Positions 1 to 8,756 of a stretch of 64,000 nucleotides of DNA are shown here, one piece after another. Below the pieces are notes generated by a model that was not told the DNA's origin, ran no database searches, and saw only the letters and a list, made by a program, of their open reading frames with translations. A program made the translations under genes and the position numbers. Source of the DNA: an uncultured Sphingobacteriales bacterium (GTDB lineage Bacteria; Bacteroidota; Bacteroidia; Chitinophagales; Chitinophagaceae); NCBI GenBank assembly GCA_937871285.1, contig CALMQS010000038.1:1-64000 (forward strand), given 5' to 3'. Numbering within the stretch: position 1 is the stretch's first letter; the number at the start of each line of letters is the position of its first letter.

Positions 1-2
1 TC

Positions 3-1325
3 AGCTTTACCCAAATGACATTGGAGGAAAAAGCGGCTTTTTACGACAGGCAGGTAAGACTCAGGCATATACGATATGGTTTGTATTGTGATGTGGCCAA
101 CTTAGAGAACGGCGATCTTTCCTCCGTAACATTAAGGCCACGCGACAGCGACAATCTCTGGACTGCCATGTACCTCGGCAGCCAGTTGTTCAGGTACCTC
201 GTTACGCATGAAGCGGAGGCTAAGCAAAATTGCATCGAATCTTTTGAGGCGATGGAAAGACTGTACACGATACATTCCATCCCCGGTTTTTTTGCCCGAT
301 CCTTTGAACGGCGGGGTATCATGTCTTTTAAAAATGAGCACCGCCCATACCTGCAGCACTACTGGTACCCCGGTTACCAGAACACCATTAGCTGGCGACA
401 TGCCGCTGATGCGGAGTGGGACTGGAAAGGTGCGGCCAGCAGTGATCAAACCGTTGGACAAATGTTTGCACTCACCCTGCTTGCCCAATACATGGATGAT
501 GAAGGAATAAGAAAAAGAGCCATACAATTAATGGATGGGCTGATGTCGCATATTATTGACCATAAGCTCCGGCTGGTTGATTATGATGGCAGGGCTACAC
601 TATGGGGGATCTGGCACCCGGAATATGTAAACCGTTTCCCGGAAATGGTGGGCGACAGAAAGTTATATTCTTCCAATATTGTAGCTTTTCTGCAAACCGC
701 ATGGCATTTTACGGGGAAAGAAAAATATAAACAGGTTGCGGAGGATTTGCTGTACCAGCACGGTTATCTCCAAAATTTAACGCGCCCCTTTGCTGCTATT
801 GGAAAGGCCCCGCCTGAAGCGGACGCATGGAGCCAAGCCCTGTCGGGAGAATGGAACCATTCGGATGATGAAATGTACTTCCTGGCTTACTGGGGTTTGT
901 ATCCTTATGCACTGAACGACTCGCTGAAAGAACAATACCGAAACGCCATACGGGATCACTACGAAATAAAAAAAACCGACAGGAATGCCCTCTGGAATTT
1001 TTGCTACGCCCTTACAGGCGCCGGCGATTTTAATTTGAAGGAAAGCGTCTGGCATTTAAAAGAAATGCCGTTAGATATGATTGAATGGACGATGCACAAC
1101 AGCTATCGCGCAGACATTACTTATATAGAAGAAAACTTCAGGGGTCAAACCACTACCGAAGTGCTGCCTCCCGATGAACGGCCGGAACAGAAACACAACC
1201 GGAATCTTTTTACATTAGACGCGCAAAATAAAGGGCATAGCGAACAGGGCGCCGGCGATACTTACTTATTGCCTTACTGGATGGGCCGCTACCTGGGCGT
1301 GATCAGTGCACCGGATAAGCCGTAA
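3..1325 (+). CDS. Partial hypothetical protein, helical-toroid-like
   Basis: No function is recognised. The frame is open to the window edge (first ATG at 15, four sense codons before it), so the 5' end is probably cut off and the visible 436 residues are a C-terminal part. It is made of successive amphipathic helices with no membrane segment and is rich in Trp, Tyr, His and acidic residues. Aromatic clusters such as HYWYPGYQ (about 115-122 from the ATG) and TLWGIWHPEY (195-204) would suit a carbohydrate-binding pocket. This resembles the alpha/alpha toroids of glycoside hydrolases and lyases, but that is inference from composition only. The next gene lies 161 bases downstream on the same strand. 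Confidence 0.6.
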   Translation, partial: SFTQMTLEEKAAFYDRQVRLRHIRYGLYCDVANLENGDLSSVTLRPRDSDNLWTAMYLGSQLFRYLVTHEAEAKQNCIESFEAMERLYTIHSIPGFFARSFERRGIMSFKNEHRPYLQHYWYPGYQNTISWRHAADAEWDWKGAASSDQTVGQMFALTLLAQYMDDEGIRKRAIQLMDGLMSHIIDHKLRLVDYDGRATLWGIWHPEYVNRFPEMVGDRKLYSSNIVAFLQTAWHFTGKEKYKQVAEDLLYQHGYLQNLTRPFAAIGKAPPEADAWSQALSGEWNHSDDEMYFLAYWGLYPYALNDSLKEQYRNAIRDHYEIKKTDRNALWNFCYALTGAGDFNLKESVWHLKEMPLDMIEWTMHNSYRADITYIEENFRGQTTTEVLPPDERPEQKHNRNLFTLDAQNKGHSEQGAGDTYLLPYWMGRYLGVISAPDKP

Positions 1326-1486
1326 AAGAACGAAGGGGAAGGAGCCTAACGTTCACCCATAACCGTTTTAATAAAACTTTATATATTCTTTTATACCACC
1401 GGCACAATTTTCGCGTTTTCCTCACTCCCCGTTCAGTTGTTAAGCAATTGAATGATTTTTAAGTATTAAACCCGAATGATGTTTGT

Positions 1487-2134
1487 ATGAGCCGCCTGGT
1501 CCGGAATATATGCCTTTTGCTTTTGCCTGGTGCGTTTTGCCTGTTGGCCGGCACTTCCGGATTAAGCCAGACAAGCCCGGCTACGCTGCATTTCAGGTCA
1601 TTTGAGGCGGGTATCTTTAATAAAAACGCTATTCAGTTAAAATGGGTAATAGCAGGTGAAACATCAGACAGCATTCATTTTATCGTGGAACGCTCTGCCG
1701 ACGGCATCCTTTTTCAGCCGCTGTATAAAACCATGGTTTTGCCGGAGCCCGGCACTGCCCATTACCAGTATACAGACCACTTTGCTTTAACAGACAGCGC
1801 TTTTTACCGGGTAGCGGGATTCAGTGAAAAAGGGGTGGGACCTGTTTCGGAGGTTCGTAAAATTCAATTCCCCGGCAAATCCAAAACCGAAGTGATCATT
1901 ATGCCTAACCCTGTTTTTAACAATGCCGCTTTAATTATAAATGATGAAAGCCTGGGTGATATTTCCTGCATTTTATATGACATGACCGGGAAAAATATAC
2001 GCACCTACCAGATCAGGAAAACCACCGCCTACCTGCAGCAGATATTGGATATGTATAGTGTACCCAGGGGAGAATATATTTTAAGCATCCGCGGCGCTTC
2101 TATCAGCGAGTCCAAAAGAATTCTAAAGCAATAG
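1487..2134 (+). CDS. Secreted protein with T9SS type A sorting domain
   Basis: Probably exported by Sec and then passed across the outer membrane by the type IX secretion system. Residues 1-28 form a signal peptide (LCLLLLPGAF-like core ending at GLSQ). Residues about 35-125 look like a fibronectin-type beta domain with the phrase FIVERSADG, common in Bacteroidota surface proteins. From PNP at 140-142 the tail follows the Por secretion domain pattern (a PNP start, a YDMTGK turn, YSVPRGEYILSI, and a final Lys-rich strand). No catalytic domain is visible, so it may be an adhesin-like or structural surface protein. A motif close to the TAnnTTTG promoter element (GATGTTTG) ends just before the ATG. 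Confidence 0.8.
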   Translation: MSRLVRNICLLLLPGAFCLLAGTSGLSQTSPATLHFRSFEAGIFNKNAIQLKWVIAGETSDSIHFIVERSADGILFQPLYKTMVLPEPGTAHYQYTDHFALTDSAFYRVAGFSEKGVGPVSEVRKIQFPGKSKTEVIIMPNPVFNNAALIINDESLGDISCILYDMTGKNIRTYQIRKTTAYLQQILDMYSVPRGEYILSIRGASISESKRILKQ

Positions 2135-2140
2135 AAGGCT

Positions 2141-2148
2141 TATCTTTG
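2141..2148 (+). promoter_or_regulatory. -7 promoter element of the SCO gene
   Basis: TATCTTTG fits the Bacteroidota -7 consensus TAnnTTTG. It ends six bases before the ATG at 2155, so the transcript should have almost no leader. A TTG -33 element at the usual spacing is not evident. Confidence 0.4.
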
Positions 2149-2154
2149 CCCGAT

Positions 2155-2853
2155 ATGATGAGCAAGAAGTCTTTATTGGCCGTTATACTCGCAGGCCTGC
2201 TTCCCTTAACCTGTTATTTTTTGCTGAAATATTTTACAGCGGAAGCCGTTGTAATGCCCAAACGCTATTTTTACGATACCGTGCAAAACAATACCTCTTA
2301 CGGCAAAACAACATCTGATACCGTTTGGCATAAAGTAAGAGATTTTACCCTTACCAACCAGTTCGGGAGGCAGGTTTCCCTCAGCGACCTGGAAGGAAAA
2401 ATTATAGTAGCGGATTTCTTTTTTACTTCATGTCCCATCGTTTGCCCTACCCTTACCCGCAATATGAAACGTTTGCAGGATGCTTTCAGCAAAACAGATA
2501 CTATCGTCAGGTTTCTCTCTTTCAGTGTAGACCCCCAAAGAGACTCGGCCGAGCGGTTAAAAAAATACGCAGACAAATATGGCATCAATCATGATACCTG
2601 GTGGATGCTCACCGGCGACAAGGATGAAATTTACGATATTGCCAAAAAGGAATTCAAAGCCAATGTTGCCGATACCAAAGTAGATACTAATTTCATACAC
2701 ACCGAATATTTTTTCATCCTCGATAAAGACAGGGTAGTGCGTGGATGGTATAACGGTATGGACAGCATTCACCTCAACAAATTAGCCAGCGACGTGGTGC
2801 TGCTGATGCTGGAAAAAGATAAAAAGAAAAAGCGAAGGTTTTTCGGAAGCTAA
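2155..2853 (+). CDS. SCO1/SenC family copper chaperone
   Basis: SCO proteins are membrane-anchored thioredoxin-fold proteins that deliver copper to the CuA site of cytochrome c oxidase or act as thiol reductases there. An N-terminal membrane anchor (about residues 4-25) is followed by a thioredoxin-like domain with the CxxxC copper site CPIVC (Cys93 and Cys97) and the third ligand His182 in IHTEYFF. All three metal ligands are present. A TTG codon at 2146 is in frame, but the ATG at 2155 is preferred because a promoter-like TATCTTTG overlaps the TTG. The DUF420 gene directly downstream is also linked to oxidase assembly, which supports the role. 232 residues is a normal length. Confidence 0.9.
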   Translation: MMSKKSLLAVILAGLLPLTCYFLLKYFTAEAVVMPKRYFYDTVQNNTSYGKTTSDTVWHKVRDFTLTNQFGRQVSLSDLEGKIIVADFFFTSCPIVCPTLTRNMKRLQDAFSKTDTIVRFLSFSVDPQRDSAERLKKYADKYGINHDTWWMLTGDKDEIYDIAKKEFKANVADTKVDTNFIHTEYFFILDKDRVVRGWYNGMDSIHLNKLASDVVLLMLEKDKKKKRRFFGS

Positions 2854-2883
2854 GTGCTTCTTAAAAATCATAAAACAAAAGAG

Positions 2884-3480
2884 ATGGCAACAGAAAACCT
2901 GCTTCCGCCCCTTATAAAAAAGAATGATAAGCTGGCCCGTTTGCTGATAAGCATTGTTTCCATCCTGATATTTATAGCTATAGTATTGCTGGGTCGTATA
3001 AAAATTGAAGCCAGCCTGGGATTTGATGTGCATGTATTTGCAATGATTAATGCGATAATCAATTCCTTTGTATCGCTTTTATTAGTTGCCGGCCTGGTTG
3101 CCGTAAAGCGCCGGAATTATGTGCTGCACAAAAAAATAATGATCAGCGCCATTATGCTATCCGTGCTGTTCCTGGTTTCTTATATCTGCCATCACCTTTT
3201 TGCAGGCGAAACAAGGTTTGGCGATATCAATCATGATGGGCTGGTAACCGATGCCGAAAAAGCGGCAGGAGGAACATTAAGAATATTTTACTACATTATT
3301 TTAGCCACGCATATCCCGCTTGCAGGAATTATTCTTCCGTTCATTTTATTTACCGCCTACCGGGGGCTAACAGCGGAATTTCCACGGCATAAGAAATTAG
3401 CCCGCATTACCTGGCCTATTTGGCTGTATGTTTCCATAACCGGGGTGCTGGTATATATATTAATAAGACCTTATTATTGA
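2884..3480 (+). CDS. DUF420 (CtaM-like) membrane protein with EF-hand-like loop
   Basis: DUF420 proteins (CtaM/YozB type) are small membrane proteins needed for maturation of heme-copper cytochrome oxidases in some bacteria. Four or five hydrophobic segments are visible (about 20-38, 52-73, 88-103, 135-155, 170-195 of 198) with conserved membrane His residues (HVF, HH, THIPLAG). The start is placed at the ATG at 2884; a GTG at 2854 is in frame but directly follows the upstream stop. An oddity is the loop DINHDGLVTDAE at about 114-125, which has the spacing of an EF-hand or dockerin calcium loop. The tight coupling to the SCO gene suggests a two-gene oxidase-assembly unit. Confidence 0.85.
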   Translation: MATENLLPPLIKKNDKLARLLISIVSILIFIAIVLLGRIKIEASLGFDVHVFAMINAIINSFVSLLLVAGLVAVKRRNYVLHKKIMISAIMLSVLFLVSYICHHLFAGETRFGDINHDGLVTDAEKAAGGTLRIFYYIILATHIPLAGIILPFILFTAYRGLTAEFPRHKKLARITWPIWLYVSITGVLVYILIRPYY

Positions 3481-3529
3481 TGTAATATCCTATATATAAT
3501 AACTCCTCTTACAGTATCCTCTATATAGA

Positions 3530-3543
3530 TTGACTTAAATCAA
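3530..3543. promoter_or_regulatory. Possible CRP/FNR-type operator
   Basis: TTGACTTAAATCAA differs at one position from the FNR/CRP-family palindrome TTGAT-N4-ATCAA. It lies 160 bases upstream of the small gene that precedes the efflux operon. A TATCTTTG -7 element (3603-3610) lies between them. Regulation is inferred from the match only. Confidence 0.25.
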
Positions 3544-3602
3544 TTTTTAAATTTTTTCAATAATTTTAACGCTTTACCCCATCCGTTTTTTCTATTGGGT
3601 TT

Positions 3603-3610
3603 TATCTTTG
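3603..3610 (+). promoter_or_regulatory. -7 promoter element before the efflux region
   Basis: TATCTTTG matches TAnnTTTG and lies about 90 bases before the ATG at 3702, leaving a normal leader. No clear TTG -33 element stands at the right distance. Confidence 0.3.
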
Positions 3611-3701
3611 GCCTCATTAGCTTTCAACCTTAAAATAACTTAATTATATCTCAACGGGTGTGCATTAAATATACCCATCCCGGCAAACTATTTTCCCTGT
3701 C

Positions 3702-4148
3702 ATGATTCAACATTTAAGAAAGCATAAGAGAACCATAGCATACTTCCTGCTGCTCGGCTTTTTGAATATCATGACCTTCCTGCCTGTAAGCCTTATGGAA
3801 GACAGTTCCGCCAACATGGATTACCCGGTTTTCAAAAGCGGGGAATGGACTGCGATGTATGAACAGGAGGATAACGCGCCTGCTACTATACTTGAGCTGC
3901 TGCTGGAAGATATTGCTGGGCTGAAAGACAGGCTTCCTGATCATGAAAAGCCCGGCTTCAATGCGCATTTCTTTAATTCCAAGAACAGGGTAAGCGTTTG
4001 CTTTTTCCAGAGCTTCATTATACCACCGGCTATCCCGGAAGTTCAGCCCATGCTCATTGCAAAACATGACTTCCCGGAGGCTTCTCACGCGAGTAAGCTA
4101 CCCCATCTGCAACATCATAATTTCATCTTCCGGCTTACTCCTTTTTGA
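3702..4148 (+). CDS. Small hypothetical protein preceding the efflux operon
   Basis: Not recognised. The 148-residue product has one hydrophobic N-terminal segment (about 10-30, AYFLLLGFLNIMTFLPVSLM) preceded by basic residues, so it is membrane-anchored or exported. The middle is acidic and helical (ILELLLEDIAGLKDRL). The C-terminal third is rich in His and Phe (HDFPEASHASKLPHLQHHNF), which could bind metal, but that is a guess. It lies 115 bases upstream of the RND adaptor on the same strand, so co-transcription with the pump is plausible. It could be a small accessory or sensing protein of the pump. Confidence 0.55.
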   Translation: MIQHLRKHKRTIAYFLLLGFLNIMTFLPVSLMEDSSANMDYPVFKSGEWTAMYEQEDNAPATILELLLEDIAGLKDRLPDHEKPGFNAHFFNSKNRVSVCFFQSFIIPPAIPEVQPMLIAKHDFPEASHASKLPHLQHHNFIFRLTPF

Positions 4149-4256
4149 GGTTGTAAATTCTTTCATGCATTCAATGAATGCTATTTGCTATTTCACAATT
4201 CTCATTTGAAATCCGATCAGCTGGTCGGGTTCATGTCATTCATTTTAATTACAACC
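4149..4256 (+). other. Structured spacer before the RND adaptor gene
   Basis: The spacer is closed by a perfect 8-base inverted repeat, GGTTGTAA (4149-4156) and TTACAACC (4249-4256). Inside are a perfect palindrome GCATTCA-A-TGAATGC (4167-4181) and a one-mismatch hairpin CCGATCAG/CTGGTCGG (about 4213-4228). Together they could fold as a three-way junction in the mRNA leader of the adaptor. Confidence 0.4.
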
Positions 4257-4263
4257 CCAAAGG

Positions 4264-5355
4264 ATGAAAAATATAAGGTATATCGTTGCCGGCATTATTA
4301 TGGCAGGATGCTCGGTGAAAGGAAATGTTCAGGATAATAAAGACCTGCCCCAATTACCCGTTTTAGAAGTATCGCTTAAAGATACCTCCTTACATCAGGA
4401 TTATGTAACCAGCATTGAAGCTGTAAAAAATGTAGAAATCCGTACCAGGGTACAGGGATTTCTGAATAAGATATTTGTAGATGAAGGACAGGTGGTGAAA
4501 AAAGGACAACCTCTTTTCCAGTTGGATGAAAATGAATTTGTAATTGCCCTCTCAAAGGCAAAGGCGAATGTAAGCAATGCCATGGCCGAAGCAAGAACAG
4601 CCGAAGTAGAACTGCTGAGGGTAAAAGGTTTGCTGGCGAAAAAGATCGTATCTCCTACCGAAAAGGATATGGCAGAGGCCAAACACAAAGCGGCAAACGC
4701 TAAGGTGGAGGAAGCTTTGGCTGCTCAAAAGAAAGCAGAAACCAGTCTTTCCTATACATTTATACGCTCCCCGTTTGATGGCATCATTAACCGTATTCCG
4801 TTTAAAGCCGGTAGCGTACTTGATGCCGGCGCCCTGCTCACCACTATTTCAGACAACCATGAAGTATACACTTACTTTAATGTTTCGGAAAATGAATACC
4901 TCAATTACCGGAAAACCGCAACGGAAGACAGGAATAATAATATCAACCTGCTGCTTGCCGATGGAACGGTATATCCCTACTCCGGAAAAATTGAAACAGT
5001 GGAAGGTGAATTTGATGAAAGCACAGGATCTATCGCGTTCAGGGCAAGGTTTCCCAATCCTTCCAGGCTGCTCAAGCATGGCGCGTCGGGTAAGGTAAGG
5101 CTTACAACAAACGCCGGTGACGCTTTGATCATCCCCCAAAAAGCTGTATTTGAAATACAGGATAAATATTACGTGTTCGTTGTTAACGCCGACAATACGG
5201 TAAAAATGAAAACCGTGGTGCCGCAGGCAAGAATAGCGCAATCGTATATTATCAAAGAGGGGCTGAGCAAGGGAGATAAAATTGTATACGAGGGTGTACA
5301 GAATATCCGCGAAGGCACCCACATACAACCTATTCTTATACAAAGGCAATTATAA
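4264..5355 (+). CDS. RND efflux periplasmic adaptor lipoprotein
   Basis: Membrane fusion protein of the AcrA/MexA class. It bridges the inner-membrane RND pump and the outer-membrane channel in the periplasm. A lipoprotein signal ends in AGC with the lipidated Cys16. Then come the first half of the lipoyl domain (about 50-85, VEIRTRVQGFLNKIFVDEG), an alpha-helical hairpin with heptad-like Ala/Lys/Glu repeats (about 95-165), the second lipoyl half (SYTFIRSPFDGIINR), and beta-barrel and membrane-proximal domains to residue 363. The length is typical. It is followed by the permease after 148 bases and by the channel gene, so this is a complete tripartite set. The substrate (drug, detergent, dye) cannot be read from the sequence. 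Confidence 0.93.
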   Translation: MKNIRYIVAGIIMAGCSVKGNVQDNKDLPQLPVLEVSLKDTSLHQDYVTSIEAVKNVEIRTRVQGFLNKIFVDEGQVVKKGQPLFQLDENEFVIALSKAKANVSNAMAEARTAEVELLRVKGLLAKKIVSPTEKDMAEAKHKAANAKVEEALAAQKKAETSLSYTFIRSPFDGIINRIPFKAGSVLDAGALLTTISDNHEVYTYFNVSENEYLNYRKTATEDRNNNINLLLADGTVYPYSGKIETVEGEFDESTGSIAFRARFPNPSRLLKHGASGKVRLTTNAGDALIIPQKAVFEIQDKYYVFVVNADNTVKMKTVVPQARIAQSYIIKEGLSKGDKIVYEGVQNIREGTHIQPILIQRQL

Positions 5356-5420
5356 CAACCCCAGCTTGTATAGTGGCAATGATGCTTCATGCGCACCCTG
5401 GCTGCAGATGCCCGGCTATG

Positions 5421-5450
5421 CAGGTAAAGCGCTTGCTTTTATATTACCTG
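5421..5450 (+). other. Hairpin in the adaptor-permease spacer
   Basis: CAGGTAA (5421-5427) pairs with TTACCTG (5444-5450), and AAGC pairs with GCTT inside the loop. There is no run of T after it, so it is more likely an mRNA-stability or translation element than a terminator. Confidence 0.3.
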
Positions 5451-5503
5451 TTGATACATGAAACAAAACATTTAAAAACCTACCTGTTACAACAACCGTT
5501 TTT

Positions 5504-8500
5504 ATGATAGAAACTTTTATCAGGCGACCCGTATTGTCGCTGGTTATTTCATTGATCATTACTTTACTGGGTGTGCTGGCACTGTTTACCCTGCCCATTA
5601 CACAATTCCCGGATATTGTGCCGCCCTCAGTAACCGTAACGGCAAGATATACGGGCGCCAACGCCCAGGTAAGTGCCGATGCGGTTGCTACACCGCTCGA
5701 AAGGGCAATTAACGGGGTGCCTGGGATGACCTATATGAATACGGTAACCAGCAACAACGGAGTAACCCTCATCACTATTTCTTTTAAAGTAGGCACAGAT
5801 CCCGACCTGGCTGCCGTAAATGTGCAGAACAGGGTAACTACCGTGCTGGATGAGCTGCCCGAAGAAGTGATAAAAGCCGGTGTGGTAACGGAAAAAGAGG
5901 TGAACAGTATGCTACTTTACCTCAATATCGTGAGTGAAGATACCGCCATGGACGAGCAGTTCATTTTTAACTTCACCGACATTAATGTGCTGAAAGAACT
6001 GAAGCGTATTGATGGTGTGGGCTTCGCCGAAATAATGGGCGCAAAGGACTATGCCATGAGGGTTTGGCTGAAGCCCGACCGGATGCTGGCGTATAACGTG
6101 TCGGCAGATGAAGTGATTGCGGCCCTGCGCAGCCAGAATGTAGAAGCCGCTCCCGGCAAAACGGGCGAGGGCTCAGGCAAGCAATCTAATGCAGTGGAAT
6201 ATGTGTTACGCTATACGGGCAAGTTTTCGGAACCCGAAGAATATAAAAATATCGTGTTACGCGCAAATGAAGATGGCTCGGTACTCCGGCTAAAGGATGT
6301 AGCCGGGGTAGAATTTGGCGCGCTCAGCTACAGCATGGTTTCCAAAACAGACGGTAAGCCTTCGGCATCTATTATGATTAAACAGCGGCCGGGGTCTAAC
6401 GCAAGAGAGGTAATCAGTAATATTAAAACACGTATGGCGGAACTGAAGGAATCTTCTTTTGTGCCCGGCATGGATTACAATTTCGCGTACGATGTATCGC
6501 GCTTTCTTGATGCTTCCATCAGTGAAGTATTAAAAACATTACTGGAAGCTTTTGTACTGGTATTTATCGTGGTTTTCCTGTTCCTGCAGGATTTTCGATC
6601 TACCCTTATTCCCGCGCTGGCCGTGCCGGTAGCGCTTATAGGTACCCTGGCTTTTATGCTGGCGCTGGGCTTTTCCATTAACCTGCTCACGCTTTTCGCA
6701 CTGGTGCTTGCCATTGGTATTGTGGTAGACAATGCCATTGTGGTGGTGGAGGCCGTGCATGTGAAGATGACGGAAGATCACATGGGAGCAATGGATGCCA
6801 CTATTGCCGCCATGAAAGAGATCACCGGCGCTATTTTGGCCATTACACTGGTCATGTCGGCCGTGTTTATACCGGTAGCGTTTCTGTCCGGACCCGCAGG
6901 CGTTTTTTACAGGCAGTTTTCCTTAACCCTGGCCATTTCCATTGTAATATCGGGCATTAATGCTTTAACGCTTACCCCCGCGCTCTGCGCTCTTATGCTG
7001 CGGCATCCCGCGCCGGGAAAAAAGAAAAGCCTGGCGCAGCGGTTTTTTACGGGTTTCAACAAAACGTATAACAGCACACAAGGTAAATACCAGCACTTAA
7101 TAAAACGCCTGGCCGGTAAAAAAGCAGTTACTATGGGCCTGCTGGTCATTTTCTTTGTGGCTACATGGGGCACCAGTGCCGTGCTGCCATCGGGCTTCAT
7201 TCCTACGGAAGACCAGGGTGTGATTTATGTAAATGTTACTACACCTGCAGGCTCTACGGTTGAACGTACCGGTAAAGTGCTGGATGAAGTACAGGAGGCA
7301 GCACAAAACTTAGATGCCGTTGATAATATTTCAACCCTGGCGGGTTACAGCCTCGTTACCGAAGTATCCGGCGCCTCTTACGGTATGGCTATGATTAATA
7401 TGAAAAGCTGGGACAAAAGAGCGGAATCCGTAAACGAGCTGATTGAAATACTGCAGCAAAAAACGAAACACATTGCCGATGCGAGTATTGAGTTCTTGCC
7501 ACCGCCAACTGTTCCGGGTTTTGGTAACTCAAGCGGGTTTGAGTTCCGGCTTTTAGATAAAACCGGCAGCGAAGATTTGCAGCAAACACAAAAAGTGGCC
7601 AATGATGTAATTGCCGCCGCAATGAAGTCGGGCGCGGTAAGCAACGCGTTCACGGGCTTCAATCCCAACTTTCCCCAGTACATGATTCATGTAGATCAGG
7701 ATATGGCCGCAAAAAAAGGCGTCACCATTGAAAATGCCATGAACACCCTGCAAACGCTGCTGGGGAGTTATTACGCCACCAATTTTATACGGTTTGGCCA
7801 AATGTACAAGGTAATGGTACAGGCCTATCCTCAGTATCGCTCCGGCCCAGAAGACATACTTAACCTGTACCTTAAAAATAAAGATAATGAAATGGTTCCC
7901 TTTTCCACTTTCATAAAAATGGAAAGGGTATTTGGACCGGAACAGTTAACCCGGTATAATATGTATACTTCTGCACTCATTAATGGAGACGCGGCACAGG
8001 GTAAAAGCAGTGGCGATGCCATTAAAGCGGTAGAGGCCGCTGCCAAAGAAGTACTGCCGAGAGGATTTGATTATGAATGGTCGGGTATGACCAGGGAACA
8101 AATCCTGTCGGGTAACCAGGCCCTCTACATTTTTATTATTTGCTTAGTGTTTGTATACCTCATCCTGGCTGCACAATACGAAAGCTTCCTGCTGCCGCTG
8201 CCTGTTATTCTTTCGCTGCCCGCGGGAATTTTCGGGTCTTTTCTGTCATTGAAGCTGGCAGGACTGGAAAACAATATTTATGCACAGGTAGCGCTGGTAA
8301 TGCTCATCGGGTTACTGGGTAAGAATGCTATTCTTATTGTGGAGTTTGCCATCCAGCGAAAAAAACTGGGCTCTTCCATATTAGAAGCAGCTATAGCCGG
8401 AGCTACCTCCAGGCTACGGCCTATTTTAATGACCTCCTTTGCTTTTATTGCCGGGCTTATCCCGCTTTGTATTGCAACCGGTGCAGGAGCGCTGGGCAAC

Positions 8501-8677
8501 CGGTCTATCGGCACCGCGGCCGCTGGTGGCATGCTTACGGGAACCCTGTTAGGCATTATACTGATACCGGGGCTGTACGTTGCTTTCGCAGGTATTGAGG
8601 AAAAATTTGGGTTGAAAAAGAAAATAAAACTAAAAGTGCAGGCTATGAAGTTTAAGGTAACACCGGAAAAAGAATAA
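5504..8677 (+). CDS. RND multidrug efflux permease (HAE1 family)
   Basis: Inner-membrane proton-driven pump of the AcrB/MexB class. The 1057 residues have the usual layout: a first transmembrane helix after the MIETFIRRPVLS start, a large periplasmic porter loop, six helices (about 340-540), a second porter loop and six helices (about 870-1035). The TM4 proton-relay segment reads GIVVDNAIVVVE, with Asp409 followed by Asn410, where E. coli AcrB has two Asp residues. The partner Lys940 in GLLGKNAILIVEF is kept. It lies between its adaptor and channel genes. The gene is intact; the start is the ATG that gives the canonical N-terminus. Confidence 0.95.
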   Translation: MIETFIRRPVLSLVISLIITLLGVLALFTLPITQFPDIVPPSVTVTARYTGANAQVSADAVATPLERAINGVPGMTYMNTVTSNNGVTLITISFKVGTDPDLAAVNVQNRVTTVLDELPEEVIKAGVVTEKEVNSMLLYLNIVSEDTAMDEQFIFNFTDINVLKELKRIDGVGFAEIMGAKDYAMRVWLKPDRMLAYNVSADEVIAALRSQNVEAAPGKTGEGSGKQSNAVEYVLRYTGKFSEPEEYKNIVLRANEDGSVLRLKDVAGVEFGALSYSMVSKTDGKPSASIMIKQRPGSNAREVISNIKTRMAELKESSFVPGMDYNFAYDVSRFLDASISEVLKTLLEAFVLVFIVVFLFLQDFRSTLIPALAVPVALIGTLAFMLALGFSINLLTLFALVLAIGIVVDNAIVVVEAVHVKMTEDHMGAMDATIAAMKEITGAILAITLVMSAVFIPVAFLSGPAGVFYRQFSLTLAISIVISGINALTLTPALCALMLRHPAPGKKKSLAQRFFTGFNKTYNSTQGKYQHLIKRLAGKKAVTMGLLVIFFVATWGTSAVLPSGFIPTEDQGVIYVNVTTPAGSTVERTGKVLDEVQEAAQNLDAVDNISTLAGYSLVTEVSGASYGMAMINMKSWDKRAESVNELIEILQQKTKHIADASIEFLPPPTVPGFGNSSGFEFRLLDKTGSEDLQQTQKVANDVIAAAMKSGAVSNAFTGFNPNFPQYMIHVDQDMAAKKGVTIENAMNTLQTLLGSYYATNFIRFGQMYKVMVQAYPQYRSGPEDILNLYLKNKDNEMVPFSTFIKMERVFGPEQLTRYNMYTSALINGDAAQGKSSGDAIKAVEAAAKEVLPRGFDYEWSGMTREQILSGNQALYIFIICLVFVYLILAAQYESFLLPLPVILSLPAGIFGSFLSLKLAGLENNIYAQVALVMLIGLLGKNAILIVEFAIQRKKLGSSILEAAIAGATSRLRPILMTSFAFIAGLIPLCIATGAGALGNRSIGTAAAGGMLTGTLLGIILIPGLYVAFAGIEEKFGLKKKIKLKVQAMKFKVTPEKE

Positions 8678-8723
8678 CCTACAGGTTTGCAGTACGGCTG
8701 CTTCTGTAGGCAGACCGTACTGC
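8678..8723 (+). terminator. Interleaved hairpins (pseudoknot or switch) between pump and channel genes
   Basis: Two perfect inverted repeats interleave. CCTACAG (8678-8684) pairs with CTGTAGG (8704-8710). GCAGTACGG (8689-8697) pairs with CCGTACTGC (8715-8723). TTTTATC follows the second stem. The stems can form a pseudoknot or exclude each other, as in a terminator/antiterminator pair controlling the channel gene at 8757. Confidence 0.5.
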
Positions 8724-8756
8724 TTTTATCTAAAAAATTTAATTACATATCATTTT

